A stretch of 64,000 bases of DNA from Paenibacillaceae bacterium (GCA_029256185.1 JAQSYI010000013.1:62001-126000); one strand, 5' to 3'; positions 23,593 to 34,425 are shown, counted from the first letter of the stretch. Made by a program: numbers and translations. The notes: generated by a model from the letters alone, not told the origin.

Positions 23593-26500
23593 ATGAGCAA
23601 CCGGCAATCACTCACATCGAGAATATGCTCGATGGCATTGACTGTCATGCTTGTTGCAGGAATGATTCAGTCCATCATGCCGTGGACCGTCTCGGCAGCC
23701 CAGACGGCTGCCATCTACGGAGCCGCCTATATGGGGGCCACCACCACGGAGGGGACAACCCTGCCTGCCAGCGTAGAAATTCAAGGTGTTGCCCAGCCTG
23801 TTAGCTGGCATATTGGTGATGATACCTTTGCTGTTCCCTATGATACTGCGGCAGTAACCGGGACAGCTGCAAACGGAACATCTGTTCTGGCCAGTGTGCA
23901 AGTCATTCCGCCTGCGGCCAATCCGTTGGCCTACTTCGTGGACAGCGGCAGAGGAGGGGACTCCTACAGCAATCCGGCCACGGCCTCGCCTGTGTATGAA
24001 GCGGTCAAGGCGATTAGCGGGAATACCTTGCTTAATCAGACGCCGGATCAGAGATACGTCAGCGGAACTACCGAATGGGGCTTCGATGATTCCGTCCAAA
24101 AGGTGAAAAACTCCGCTAGCGGAAATCTTACCGATCCGGCCGCCGATCCTTCCATCTGGGTAGTCGGGCTTCGTGCCGACCCCAATACCAATGATATTGT
24201 TTATAAGCTGAAGTCCCTTGCAGCAGGAACATATACGCTCTCCAGCGGTTTCCATGACTGGTACGGTTCCCGCTCACGGGAGATTCGTCCGAGAATCGAG
24301 TATAAGAACCTTAGCGGTGCAGTGCAGACCATTTCATTCGACCAGTTCAATACCAGCAGCACCAAGCTGGTTTCCGGGGAATTCACGGTGCCTGCCGATA
24401 TTGATCCCAGCTTTCCCATGACATTAACCTATGCCTACGTCAAGGATGAAAAGCCGATTTTGAGCTGGTTTGCGGTTGCCCACGGCGGTATCAAACAAAC
24501 CATCGACGATGCCCGTGCCACTGCAGCCTCCATGGTGAAGGTGATGCTAAACGGCAATGATGTGAAGACAGACAATGTCAATGGACTTACCTTCAAGGGT
24601 TTTGGCGTGCTTAGCGCCAACAGCACCAGCGCTCTTCTAATGGATTACAAATCCGAGCATCCCGAAGCGTATGCGCAGCTGCTGCGGGTTTTGTTCGGCG
24701 GAGAGCATCCCATCATGACCCATGTGAAGATCGAAATGGGCAATGACCGCAATACTTCCACCGGTCCGGACCCGGCTACCATGCGGACGGCAGATGAGGA
24801 GGCCAATGTCAAGCGTCATCCCGGCTTTCAGCTTGCCGCAGACGCCAAGGCTGTGAATCCAGACCTGAAGGTAAGCTTCCTGCGTTGGGAGGCTCCCGGA
24901 TGGGCAAACAACAACAATAATATTTATGCCTGGTACAAGAAAACGATCCTTGAGGCCTATCGCCAATACGGCTATATGGTGGATTACATAAACCCCGGCG
25001 TCAATGAGCATTCGGCGGATTTGACATGGACGAAGGATTTTGCGAACAGGATCAAGAATGAAAGTGCAGATATGACTGCTGAAGAAAAAGCGCTCTATAA
25101 CAAGATCAAGGTTGTCATTTCCGATGAGGTGGGGATTGGCAGCTTCGGCGGGAGCATGATCAGTGACGCTGTTCTTCGGGACGCGGTGGCGGTGGCCGGA
25201 TACCACTATAATACCGACGATGACGGCAGCGGCAATTTCAAGAAGCTGGCGGAGCAATACGACAAAGAGATATGGAACAGTGAGGCCCAGGCAACCTTCA
25301 GCAACTCGGCCTTGCGCCCCAACAACAATACGAAAGATCCTGCGGCAGCGGGCACCGGCATTGGCGGCGCAGGCAGTCCGCTGGAAATGGGCAATACTAT
25401 TATTAAAGGATTCGTCAATTCCCGCCGGACGCACTTCGTGTATCAACCCGCTATCGGCTCGTTCTATGAAGGCGGACAATATTCTTTCAAAGAACTGGTA
25501 AGCGCACGCGATCCTTGGTCAGGCTGGATTCACTACGATGCAGGTCTGGCCGTTCTGCAGCATTTCAACTGGTTTATCCAAGCCGGGTGGGAAAATGAGA
25601 GCAATACTGCCGGAATCTGGCGGGCAGTTCCCCAGGCCAGCTCTACCGGAGCAACAGGCACCAATCCTGTCAACGGGCGCAACGGAACTCCCAGTTACAT
25701 GACGATTGCGGCTTCGGACAGGACCAATTTCTCGACAGTTATTGTTAATGACAGCGAATATGAGAGTTTTTATAAACTACAGACCGTTAATATGACCTTC
25801 TCCGGAAATCCCGCCCTGGAAATGTGGGAAACCCGTGCGGCCGATGCAGGTCAAGCCTTCAACAGCAATTATATGCAATATCTGGGGGATATTCATGCAG
25901 ATGGAGGCGGCGTATATACGGTTCACGTGAAGCCTTATTCCATTGTGACGGTAACCACATTGGATAACCATGAAAAGCCGGAATACAATGAGCCCCTTCC
26001 CGTGGAAGGAGACCGTCCTGTTCTGGACACGGACGATACGGGAGATGCCGCCGATACGGAAGACGGTTTTCTCTACGCCGATGATTTCGATTACACCAAT
26101 AAGACAGCCGCTCGAATTGACAGCAACGGTGAAATCGCGGGAACCCAAAGCTACATTGAATCGCGGGGCGGATCAAAAAGTGTTATTCCCCGGTATACCC
26201 ATGACCGCAACGGCGCCTTTGAAGCGTATTTGCCGGACGGGTCCGACAATTATATTCTGCGTCAGCAGGTAGACAAGGCTATTATGGGGCTTGGCGGGAC
26301 GTGGAACAACGGTGACCCCGTAACCGCAATCGGCGACAACCGCTGGGCCAACTACAAGGCAAGCGTAGATGTATCCTTTGAGAACAGCAGTACCCAAGGC
26401 GGGGCCAACTATGCTGCAATCGGAGCCAGATACCAGGGCGGGGGCAGCTCCCATTCCATTGCGGGTACGCCGTATGTGCTGAAATATTGGCTGGACGGCG

Positions 26501-29500
26501 GATGGCAGCTGCTCGTTAACAACAGCGCCAAGAACAGCGGGAATGTGGCAACCGGAACAGGCGGCCTGAAGATTGAAGGGTTCAACACAGCGTATGACGC
26601 CTGGCATAATATAGCCATTCAAGTCGCAGGCAATAAGATCACCGCCTATCTGGACGGCCACCAGCTCGCCACTTACACCGATCCCACGCCCAAGCTGACT
26701 GGACGGGTCGATCTGGCCAGCGGTTATTACAATACCCGCTTCGACAATTTGCAGGTAGAGACGGTTCCCGGCTATGTGCCGTACTATTCCGAGCTCATGG
26801 ACAACCTGGAGATGTATGACCTGGCTTCCACTCCCAATTCCAAACTGAAGTATAGCGGTTCATGGAATCATCAACTGGGCCAGGGCATGTACGTTTACCA
26901 ACGCACCATCTCCACCAGCCAGGAAGCAGGCGCTTCCCTGGAATACACATTCACAGGCACAGGCCTTGATATTCTGGGGGAAAACAACGGCTCGGCCGTA
27001 TTGGAGGTAACTGTGGACGGAGTGGTTGTAGAACCGTCCGTGCCTACCAAGGCCGCAAGCACCCTGTATCAGACGTATACATTGCGCGGACTGTCTCACG
27101 GTCAGCATACCGTTTCCTTCAAAGTGCTCAGTGGAGCCTTAACTGTGGATGCCGTAGGAGTAATTACCGCCAATGCGAAGGAACCGCCGAATACCTCCGT
27201 TCTGGAGGCGGCAGTGACCAGCGCGCAAGCTGTGGAGCGGGAGGAGAGGTTCAAGGAAAGTGACTGGCAGCATTTTGTAAGCTCTCTCCAAACAGCTGAA
27301 GCAGCATTGAACGAAGAGAACTACCTTCTGGATCAGGAGGGAAGTGATCAGCTTGCTGTACGCCTGAGTTCCGCACAGGACAAAATGACAATCGGAAACG
27401 TCAAATCCCTTTCTTCACCGCTTTATGCCGCCACCTACACAGGAGTCTCTCCAACCCTGCCGGAAACGGTGGAGGCAACCCTGGATGATAATACCAAGGT
27501 TCCGGTGAAGGTAAACTGGAATCTGACAAGCGGCAGCTTCGATACACCCTATGCAACAGTGGCCGTCACCGGCACCTACGGGAATTTGAGCACGACATGC
27601 TATGTGGAAGTGGTCCCCAAGGATATTCGGTATTTCGTGGATTTGAATGCAACGGCAGCAAGCACGCTGGGATATGATTCCCCTGCATACAGAGCCGTTT
27701 CCGCTTTGGCGGCCCAATCAGGCAAGCCGCTGGTGAATCTTACTCCCGACCAGCCCTATGATTCCGCTACAGGATGGGGGTATGCGGCACAGAATGCCAG
27801 CGGCGCTTCATCGGTCAGCAAGAAAGGAGTCGTGGCGGGCGCTTATAGCAAGCTGACAACCACGGGGATCTACTCGGCTAATCAGATTGGCGCTTCCGTA
27901 ACTTATACCTTCGGGAGTTTGCCGGCAGGCGATTATTCGCTGACCTTCGGTACGAACGACTGGTGGCCGACCAACAGAACAGAGAATATCTATCTCCAGT
28001 ATGACGGCAAGGATGAGCTTGTAGACACCGTTAAGCTTACCGCCGCCTTGTCCCAAGCGGTAAAAGCCTATAGCTTTACCAAGTCTGGCGATGGAGAGCT
28101 GAAGCTGAAGCTGGTCGCTGCGGAATATAATCAGTCTCCGCTGCTGTCCTTTGTTGGCGTGGCGCAAGCCGCTGCAGACAAGACAGAACTGCAGGCCTTG
28201 TACGATCAGCACAAGGACAAGACGGGGGACCATTACACTTCTGAAAGCTGGAGCGTCTTCCAGGCAGCGATTGCCGATGCGCAGAGCGTGCTTGGCAGCG
28301 AGGCTGCAACGCAAAGTATGGTGAATGCGGCAGCGCAGGCTTTGTCCAATGCGGCAGCCGGACTTGAAACCGTACCGGAAGCAGCCCGTACTGCCCAGCT
28401 ATTCGCGACCTACGTGAACACAATTCCCCAGCTGCCCTCGCAGGTGCGTCTTGCGGATGCGGGACCGGTGTATGATATTCTGGGATGGACAACGGGCGGC
28501 GGCGGCGCAATAACGGCCGCAGACTTCGGCACACCCTATGAGAGAGTCGCAGTTCAAGGCAAATATGCAGACGGCAGTGAAAAGGTATTCACCGCTTATG
28601 TGGAGGTTGTACCCCGGCAGGTGAAGTACTATATTGATGCCGGGGCAACCAACTCCTACAGCTATCAGGCTGTTCAGCAATTAACCGGCAACGGCTTATT
28701 GAACGGTGCGGCCAATCAGCCCTACAGCTCCGGTTCCGGTTGGGGGTATGCCGCCCTGACCGGCAGCGGGGGAGCAGCCTCCGTCATCAGCAAAGCGGAG
28801 CAGCCCGATCTGGATAAGAGCGCCACAGGCATAATGATTGATGGCGGTGATCCCCTATCCACGCTCACTTATCAGCTCGACGGGCTGGAAGGCGGCAAGA
28901 GCTACCGCTTTACCTCTTATCACCGGCTGTGGTGGGACAATGCCAATGAAATGCCCATTAAAATATCCATCGCCTATATGCTGAATGACAAGCCGGTTAC
29001 TCAAATCGTCAATCGTCTCCACCTGGATCACGCAGGACATTCCGGGCAAATCAACTACAGTTTGAACTTGCCGGAGGGGGCCTCCCAGGTAAGATACGTA
29101 TTGACCAATGCAGGCTCCTACACAGGAGGACCGGGAGCCGGCAAGACGAATAAGAATTCCGCCGTTAGCTGGCTTGCTGTGGAGGAACTGGCCAATTCGG
29201 CTGAAGCTCCGGTCTATTCCTCCTTGGGCGGGGTAGCAGGAGAGAATTCCGAGGTATGGCTTGACACCAATGGTGTTCCGATCCAGGCCCATGGCGGCCA
29301 GGCAATCTGGGATAAGCGTGTTGCTTGGAATGGCGATATACCATCCTTCACGGCGAATCCAGGCGAGAACGACGGCGCATGGATCTGGGTGGGCGAAGAC
29401 AAAACATACGGTCGGCTGCCGATTGGAGGCATTCACACATATGCCTCCAAGGATTTGTATAATTGGGTTGATATGGGAGTTGCGTTATATACCCATCGGG

Positions 29501-32500
29501 TCTTCCCTGTTGAAAAAACAGCTGACGGTCAGGGCATTCAGGTAAGCGACGCCCAGCTTGCGGAGCTGAAAGCCCGGGCCATGGGAACCGCGGGTACAGG
29601 CGTCAACGAATTGGGGCAGCCTTTGACCCTATTTGATATTGATAATGCCCGGGACTTCCTGCAGGCTTATGTGGACAAAAACCAGCATCCGGCATATAGC
29701 CGCGCCAATGACGCAGGCTTCGATTATGCGGCGGCAAGCTATGATGAAGCAAGCCTCCAATTGGCGTTCGACCGCACATACGCTTATTACACCATTATGG
29801 AGCGGCCGAAAATGCTATACAACGAGCAATCTGGAAAATATGTAATCATATACCACGTGGACGGACCGGCCGATTCCCGGATTCTGGAGAAATTCGATAC
29901 GTTGAAGTCCTCTCCGCTGGCCGATACCGGGGTAAGCCGCTACACCCGCGCACAGATGGGATTCGCCGTAGCGGATTCACCCTTCGGGCCGTTCAAGCTT
30001 GTCAATGCCCAGAGAATGAATTATGTGGACGGTTATTATGATGCCAGCAAGGGCATGGCCCGCGATATGACCGCGTTCAAGGATGACGACGGCAAAGCCT
30101 ATGCCATCTATTCCAGTGAAGAGAACGGCTACACGTACATTTCGCTTTTGAATGAGGAGTACACGGCCCCGGCCAGGAATGGAACCGAAGGGCTTGGCGA
30201 AACCTTCACCGCCCGTGTCTTTACGGATAAGTCAAGGGAAGCTCCGGCAATCTTTAAGTATGGCGGGTACTACTACATTATTACCTCGGGAACAACCGGC
30301 TGGGATCCCAATCCGTCCATTGTTTACCGCGCCAACCATATTTTCGGTAATACAGCGGATGGCGGAAAAACCTTTACGCCGTATACGAATATCGGCAATC
30401 CGTTCCCGAACGACAGCTCGAACACCTCTTACCGCACACAACCGACGGCGCTCATTCCTTATGACGCGGAGAACGGCCTGTTCATCTATATGGGAGACCG
30501 TTGGATCCAAAAAGCGCTGGAAACCTCCGGCTATGCCTGGATTCCGCTCCAGATTAGCGCCAATGGCTCCGTGGTCGAGGGGCTGTCATTAAGCGATTGG
30601 TCCCTTGACGATATGGACGATTATGCGCCTCTGGAGGTTCTGACAAGCGCCGGCGCCCCGTTCGGATTAGGAGGGCTGCTGGATTTGCCGGATACTCTAA
30701 AGCTGCGCAAAGGCTCCAAGCTGTATGAAAACGTGCCTGTCAGTTGGGATCAGGCAAGTCTCGAACAAGCAAGATTGAAGCTGGGAAGCTCGGTAGTGCA
30801 AGGAACGCTCGGCGGTGACTTGGCCGGAAGCAAAATTGGTTACCAGATCACGGTCAGACTGCCGGATCATCTCCTGTATTTCGCCAATCCGGCTTCCGGC
30901 GAGGTGGCGGAGTATACCCAATTGGTGGATGCCTATGAAGGCGCCACAGGCAAGCACCTGAATCAGGAGGCGGCGGATCAGGAATACAACCCTGCAAGCG
31001 GCAGAGATTGGGGCTATACAGGCACAAACACGGAAGTGCGGACTAATATGACGACAGATATCTTCCAGAGCCTGCGTTATGTGAAGACTGGTTCCGCGGA
31101 CCGGGATCTTGTTTACAAGTTTGAAGTGGGCAAGGGTGCTTACCGGGTTTATGTCGGTTATTATGATCCTTGGTTCCAATACTCCCAATCCAAGCGGGTT
31201 GCCCATACCTTCATTAATGGCACCTCTGTTGAAGCCGGGAGAATCATTAACGGGGACTATGCAGTTGCTGAACACAAGGAGATTACGGTGGGCAATGACG
31301 GACTGCTGGAAATCAAGATTTCTCCGGCCAATACCGGCAGCAACTCCGATGTTCAGCTAAGCTGGATCATGATTGCGGCATCCGGGGATTCCGATACGGT
31401 GAAGCCGGTGATCACGCTGGCGGGAGAAGCGCTTGTTCAGTTGGAGCAAGGCGCGGTCTATACCGATGCGGGAGCCACAGCTCAGGATGACCGGGACGGA
31501 GATATCACCAGCCGGATTGTGACTGCGTACAAGTGGAACGGCACGCCTGTAGCCGGTGTCAGCACGGTAACGGAAGCCGTATACACGGTACACTACAATG
31601 TCAGCGATTTGGCCGGCAACACGGCTGATGAAGTCACCCGCAGCGTCGTGGTGGGAGCCCCCCCGGTGATTCCGGATACAGGGAGGCCGGTGATCACGCT
31701 GGCGGGAGAAGCTCTTGTTCAGTTGGAGCAAGGCGCGGTCTATACCGATGCGGGAGCCACAGCTCAGGATGACCGCGACGGGGATATCACCGACCGGATT
31801 GCGACAGCGTACAAGTGGAACGGCATGCCTGTGGCCCGTGTCAGCACCGTAACAGAAGCCGTATACACGATACACTACAATGTCAGCGATTTAGCCGGCA
31901 ATGGGGCGTATGAAGTGACCCGTACCGTCGTGGTGGGAGCACCCCCGGTGATCCCGGATACAGGGAGGCCGGTGATCACGCTGACAGGCGAAGCGCTTGT
32001 CCAACTGGAGCACGGCGCGGCCTATACCGATGCGGGAGCCACAGCCCTGGATGACCGGGACGGGGATATCACCAGCCGGATTACGGTGGCCGTCACCAAC
32101 AATGTGAACAGTGGAACTACCCTGAATACAACCGTGGCCGGGACCTATGTGTACCACTACCATGTCAGCGATTTAGCCGGCAATGGGGCGTATGAAGTGA
32201 CCCGTACCGTCGTGGTGGGAGCGCCGCCGGTGATCCCGGATACAGGGAGGCCGGTGATTACACTGACGGGCGAAGCGCTTGTTCAGCTGAAGCACGGCGC
32301 GGCCTATACCGATAGGGGAGCTACAGCCCTGGATGACCGGGACGGGGATATCACCAGCCGGATTACGGTGACCGTCACCAACAATATGAACAGTGGAACT
32401 ACCCTGAATACATCCGTGGCCGGAACCTATGTGTATCACTACCATGTCAGCGACTTAGCCGGCAATGCGGCCAACGAGGTTACGCGTACTGTTATCGTTG

Positions 32501-33720
32501 CAGCCGCTCCTGCTGAATCCGGCGATTCCAATTCGGATGGTGATTCCGACCCAACACCATCAACGGCGCCAGCGAATCCGTCAACGCCGCCCTCAGCGCA
32601 GGAACCCTCCGCTTCCCAGATTCTCGGTCAGGGGGATCTGAAGCAAGACCAAGGAGGCAGGATTTCTGTCGAATGGCAGGAAGGAAAAGGGACAGTATTG
32701 CTGCCGGGCAGTCTGGCTGCAGCTATTAAGGAATCCGGCACCTTCCGGATTGCCAAAGAAGAGGTGGCGCTTGAACTGCCTGCGCGAGTCTTGCACGATC
32801 TGCTGAATCAGTCTGGAGATAAGGCCGAAGAGGCGCAAATAAAGATTTCCGCGGAGGTCATTGATCTTAGTCCTGCAGCACGAATCGCTATGCGCGCTTC
32901 CGTGCCGGAAACCGTGACCTTGGGAATCGCAAGCAATATCTATAGCATCAACGTGCAGGCAGTAGCCAAGAACGGAGTCGAGACTGCCGGCGGCGCTTCC
33001 CTGAAGGCCCCGGTGACACTGACCTTCAAGGCGGACCCGAAAGCCAATCCGGATGTATTGGGCGTGTATGCTATTTTACCTGATGGACAGCTTCAATATG
33101 TGGGCGGAACATGGGATAACGGGAGGGTATCTGCTGATGTGCAGCAACTGGGTCAGTTTGTCCTCCTGGAGTACAACCGTGTGTTCGAGGATGTGGACAG
33201 CAGCCACTGGGCCCATAGCGTGATTACCAGGATGGCGGCGAGGCATGTAATAGAAGGGGTATCAGATGCGGAATTTGACCCGCAAGGGAATGTTACCCGG
33301 GCGGAATTTGCGGCCATGCTGTCGCGGGCATTGCAATTAACCTCATCCGGCCCAAGCCACATATTTGCTGATGTGCCCGCCGATGCATGGTATGCCCGGG
33401 CAGTTGCTTCTGCGGCAGAGGCAGGATTGATTGCCGGTAGAGACACCGGCAGCTTCCAGCCGGACAGCCTGATCACCCGGGAGGAAATGGCAGTTATGTT
33501 AGTCCGCGCTTATGAATACCGGCAGAACCAACCGGTAGAGCTTGAACCCGCGGCCAGCTCATTTGACGATGCAGGACAGATCGGCGCATGGGCGGAGCGG
33601 GCAGTAAACGCGGCCAGTTCGGCAGGGTTGCTGCAAGGCCGGGAAGGCAACCGGTTCGAACCGCAAGAGCAGCTTACCCGAGCCGAAGGTGTGCAGGCCC
33701 TGTACAATTTGCTTAAATAA
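23593..33720 (+). CDS. 3375-residue surface-attached polysaccharide hydrolase (GH59-like and GH43-like, SLH-anchored)
   Basis: Start at 23593 after GGAGGG. A signal peptide (SMALTVMLVAGMIQSIMPW) ends near AAQT. Approximate residues: Ig-like domain 45-110; beta module 112-300; GH59-like barrel 301-812, with proposed acid/base Glu472 in GVNEHS and nucleophile Glu564 in WNSEA; GALC-like lectin domain 826-1058; beta domain to 1190; FIVAR 1200-1265; Ig plus beta module to 1520; FIVAR to 1595; Ig plus beta module to 1870; GH43-like propeller 1876-2346 (AHGGQ..., ERPKMLYNE, RDMTAFKDDDGKAY); fourth Ig plus beta module to 2600; four DUF5011 repeats 2603-2973; a Ser/Pro linker; an unknown beta domain; three SLH domains 3195-3375 that bind the wall polymer. 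GH59 plus GH43 subfamily-24-like suggests attack on beta-1,3-galactan/arabinogalactan, an inference. Confidence 0.9.
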   Translation: MSNRQSLTSRICSMALTVMLVAGMIQSIMPWTVSAAQTAAIYGAAYMGATTTEGTTLPASVEIQGVAQPVSWHIGDDTFAVPYDTAAVTGTAANGTSVLASVQVIPPAANPLAYFVDSGRGGDSYSNPATASPVYEAVKAISGNTLLNQTPDQRYVSGTTEWGFDDSVQKVKNSASGNLTDPAADPSIWVVGLRADPNTNDIVYKLKSLAAGTYTLSSGFHDWYGSRSREIRPRIEYKNLSGAVQTISFDQFNTSSTKLVSGEFTVPADIDPSFPMTLTYAYVKDEKPILSWFAVAHGGIKQTIDDARATAASMVKVMLNGNDVKTDNVNGLTFKGFGVLSANSTSALLMDYKSEHPEAYAQLLRVLFGGEHPIMTHVKIEMGNDRNTSTGPDPATMRTADEEANVKRHPGFQLAADAKAVNPDLKVSFLRWEAPGWANNNNNIYAWYKKTILEAYRQYGYMVDYINPGVNEHSADLTWTKDFANRIKNESADMTAEEKALYNKIKVVISDEVGIGSFGGSMISDAVLRDAVAVAGYHYNTDDDGSGNFKKLAEQYDKEIWNSEAQATFSNSALRPNNNTKDPAAAGTGIGGAGSPLEMGNTIIKGFVNSRRTHFVYQPAIGSFYEGGQYSFKELVSARDPWSGWIHYDAGLAVLQHFNWFIQAGWENESNTAGIWRAVPQASSTGATGTNPVNGRNGTPSYMTIAASDRTNFSTVIVNDSEYESFYKLQTVNMTFSGNPALEMWETRAADAGQAFNSNYMQYLGDIHADGGGVYTVHVKPYSIVTVTTLDNHEKPEYNEPLPVEGDRPVLDTDDTGDAADTEDGFLYADDFDYTNKTAARIDSNGEIAGTQSYIESRGGSKSVIPRYTHDRNGAFEAYLPDGSDNYILRQQVDKAIMGLGGTWNNGDPVTAIGDNRWANYKASVDVSFENSSTQGGANYAAIGARYQGGGSSHSIAGTPYVLKYWLDGGWQLLVNNSAKNSGNVATGTGGLKIEGFNTAYDAWHNIAIQVAGNKITAYLDGHQLATYTDPTPKLTGRVDLASGYYNTRFDNLQVETVPGYVPYYSELMDNLEMYDLASTPNSKLKYSGSWNHQLGQGMYVYQRTISTSQEAGASLEYTFTGTGLDILGENNGSAVLEVTVDGVVVEPSVPTKAASTLYQTYTLRGLSHGQHTVSFKVLSGALTVDAVGVITANAKEPPNTSVLEAAVTSAQAVEREERFKESDWQHFVSSLQTAEAALNEENYLLDQEGSDQLAVRLSSAQDKMTIGNVKSLSSPLYAATYTGVSPTLPETVEATLDDNTKVPVKVNWNLTSGSFDTPYATVAVTGTYGNLSTTCYVEVVPKDIRYFVDLNATAASTLGYDSPAYRAVSALAAQSGKPLVNLTPDQPYDSATGWGYAAQNASGASSVSKKGVVAGAYSKLTTTGIYSANQIGASVTYTFGSLPAGDYSLTFGTNDWWPTNRTENIYLQYDGKDELVDTVKLTAALSQAVKAYSFTKSGDGELKLKLVAAEYNQSPLLSFVGVAQAAADKTELQALYDQHKDKTGDHYTSESWSVFQAAIADAQSVLGSEAATQSMVNAAAQALSNAAAGLETVPEAARTAQLFATYVNTIPQLPSQVRLADAGPVYDILGWTTGGGGAITAADFGTPYERVAVQGKYADGSEKVFTAYVEVVPRQVKYYIDAGATNSYSYQAVQQLTGNGLLNGAANQPYSSGSGWGYAALTGSGGAASVISKAEQPDLDKSATGIMIDGGDPLSTLTYQLDGLEGGKSYRFTSYHRLWWDNANEMPIKISIAYMLNDKPVTQIVNRLHLDHAGHSGQINYSLNLPEGASQVRYVLTNAGSYTGGPGAGKTNKNSAVSWLAVEELANSAEAPVYSSLGGVAGENSEVWLDTNGVPIQAHGGQAIWDKRVAWNGDIPSFTANPGENDGAWIWVGEDKTYGRLPIGGIHTYASKDLYNWVDMGVALYTHRVFPVEKTADGQGIQVSDAQLAELKARAMGTAGTGVNELGQPLTLFDIDNARDFLQAYVDKNQHPAYSRANDAGFDYAAASYDEASLQLAFDRTYAYYTIMERPKMLYNEQSGKYVIIYHVDGPADSRILEKFDTLKSSPLADTGVSRYTRAQMGFAVADSPFGPFKLVNAQRMNYVDGYYDASKGMARDMTAFKDDDGKAYAIYSSEENGYTYISLLNEEYTAPARNGTEGLGETFTARVFTDKSREAPAIFKYGGYYYIITSGTTGWDPNPSIVYRANHIFGNTADGGKTFTPYTNIGNPFPNDSSNTSYRTQPTALIPYDAENGLFIYMGDRWIQKALETSGYAWIPLQISANGSVVEGLSLSDWSLDDMDDYAPLEVLTSAGAPFGLGGLLDLPDTLKLRKGSKLYENVPVSWDQASLEQARLKLGSSVVQGTLGGDLAGSKIGYQITVRLPDHLLYFANPASGEVAEYTQLVDAYEGATGKHLNQEAADQEYNPASGRDWGYTGTNTEVRTNMTTDIFQSLRYVKTGSADRDLVYKFEVGKGAYRVYVGYYDPWFQYSQSKRVAHTFINGTSVEAGRIINGDYAVAEHKEITVGNDGLLEIKISPANTGSNSDVQLSWIMIAASGDSDTVKPVITLAGEALVQLEQGAVYTDAGATAQDDRDGDITSRIVTAYKWNGTPVAGVSTVTEAVYTVHYNVSDLAGNTADEVTRSVVVGAPPVIPDTGRPVITLAGEALVQLEQGAVYTDAGATAQDDRDGDITDRIATAYKWNGMPVARVSTVTEAVYTIHYNVSDLAGNGAYEVTRTVVVGAPPVIPDTGRPVITLTGEALVQLEHGAAYTDAGATALDDRDGDITSRITVAVTNNVNSGTTLNTTVAGTYVYHYHVSDLAGNGAYEVTRTVVVGAPPVIPDTGRPVITLTGEALVQLKHGAAYTDRGATALDDRDGDITSRITVTVTNNMNSGTTLNTSVAGTYVYHYHVSDLAGNAANEVTRTVIVAAAPAESGDSNSDGDSDPTPSTAPANPSTPPSAQEPSASQILGQGDLKQDQGGRISVEWQEGKGTVLLPGSLAAAIKESGTFRIAKEEVALELPARVLHDLLNQSGDKAEEAQIKISAEVIDLSPAARIAMRASVPETVTLGIASNIYSINVQAVAKNGVETAGGASLKAPVTLTFKADPKANPDVLGVYAILPDGQLQYVGGTWDNGRVSADVQQLGQFVLLEYNRVFEDVDSSHWAHSVITRMAARHVIEGVSDAEFDPQGNVTRAEFAAMLSRALQLTSSGPSHIFADVPADAWYARAVASAAEAGLIAGRDTGSFQPDSLITREEMAVMLVRAYEYRQNQPVELEPAASSFDDAGQIGAWAERAVNAASSAGLLQGREGNRFEPQEQLTRAEGVQALYNLLK
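31405..32532 (+). repeat. four tandem 282-bp repeats (DUF5011 domains)
   Basis: Units begin CCGGTGAT at 31405, 31687, 31969 and 32251, an exact 282-base period. Copies 3 and 4 share a different second half (VAVTNN/VTVTNN with NSGTTLNT) from copies 1 and 2 (AYKWNG), so there were two rounds of duplication. Near-identical DNA makes this a recombination hotspot. Confidence 0.9.
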
Positions 33721-33742
33721 TTCAATATATCAATTTTTAGCG

Positions 33743-33776
33743 AAAAAGCCGGTTTCATGGAGAAACCGGCTTTTTT
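33743..33776 (+). terminator. intrinsic terminator after the large enzyme gene
   Basis: AAAAAGCCGGTTT / AAACCGGCTTTTTT stem with a seven-base loop and T-run, 22 bases after the stop. Confidence 0.9.
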
Positions 33777-33837
33777 CTTCAGAAAGTATATAAAAGCGAG
33801 GAAGGGGAGCCCAAATGAGCGGGGGGCAAAGGAGTCA

Positions 33838-34215
33838 GATAAGAGCGCCTGTGTCCGATTCAAACCACCCCGATTTTGGAAAATAGGAGCGCTCATGTCC
33901 CTTGATAAGACGATTTGCTCTACAGCGGTGGCGCGGTGTGAATGAGCTTTGTTTCCGCAGGAAACAAAGTGCTCATTTGCACATTGGTCATAGGTGTTCC
34001 CTTGAATGGTATCTATTCATCCTTAAAATTGAAGTTTGGAGAGTACCAAGGGAAATAAGGGAAGTGTTTTTCCCCTATTGTCCTCCCGTCGGCTGATTTT
34101 CTGGAATAAGGGAAAAGGGAGGGCCTTATTTCCCGGAAATGGCCTCCTGTCTGGGCAATAAGGGAAAAACCGGGGCCTTATTCCTAGCCAGGCCCTGTTC
34201 CCAGGCCCTGTTCCT
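33838..34215. repeat. intergenic repeat field between convergent genes
   Basis: No gene is supported. It holds GAGCGC repeats (33843 and 33888), a perfect hairpin CTTTGTTTCC-GCA-GGAAACAAAG (about 33946-33970), and several AATAAGGGAAAA / CCTTATT blocks at 34050-34185 on both strands. Such fields are common between convergent genes. Confidence 0.6.
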
Positions 34216-34224
34216 GAGGTTAGA

Positions 34225-34425
34225 GCGTGTTTGCAAACCAAACGAGGGAAAGCTCATGCCGAGAGCCCAGTAAACGTGGGTCATCATCCATGATGGATAC
34301 GAAAAACCGAATCCATGGGGATAACATGACCCGGCGAACTACAAAGGACCTGGCGGTGTTCTTAAAAGGGCGATTAGCGTAGGCGCGCTGATCGAATAGT
34401 TCCCGGCCGTCAGGCAGGAGCGGGG
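34225..34425. other. non-coding stretch with second GCGTGTTTGCAAAC copy
   Basis: GCGTGTTTGCAAAC at 34225 repeats the motif at 1557. The rest up to the regulator stop has no gene I can support. Confidence 0.35.
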
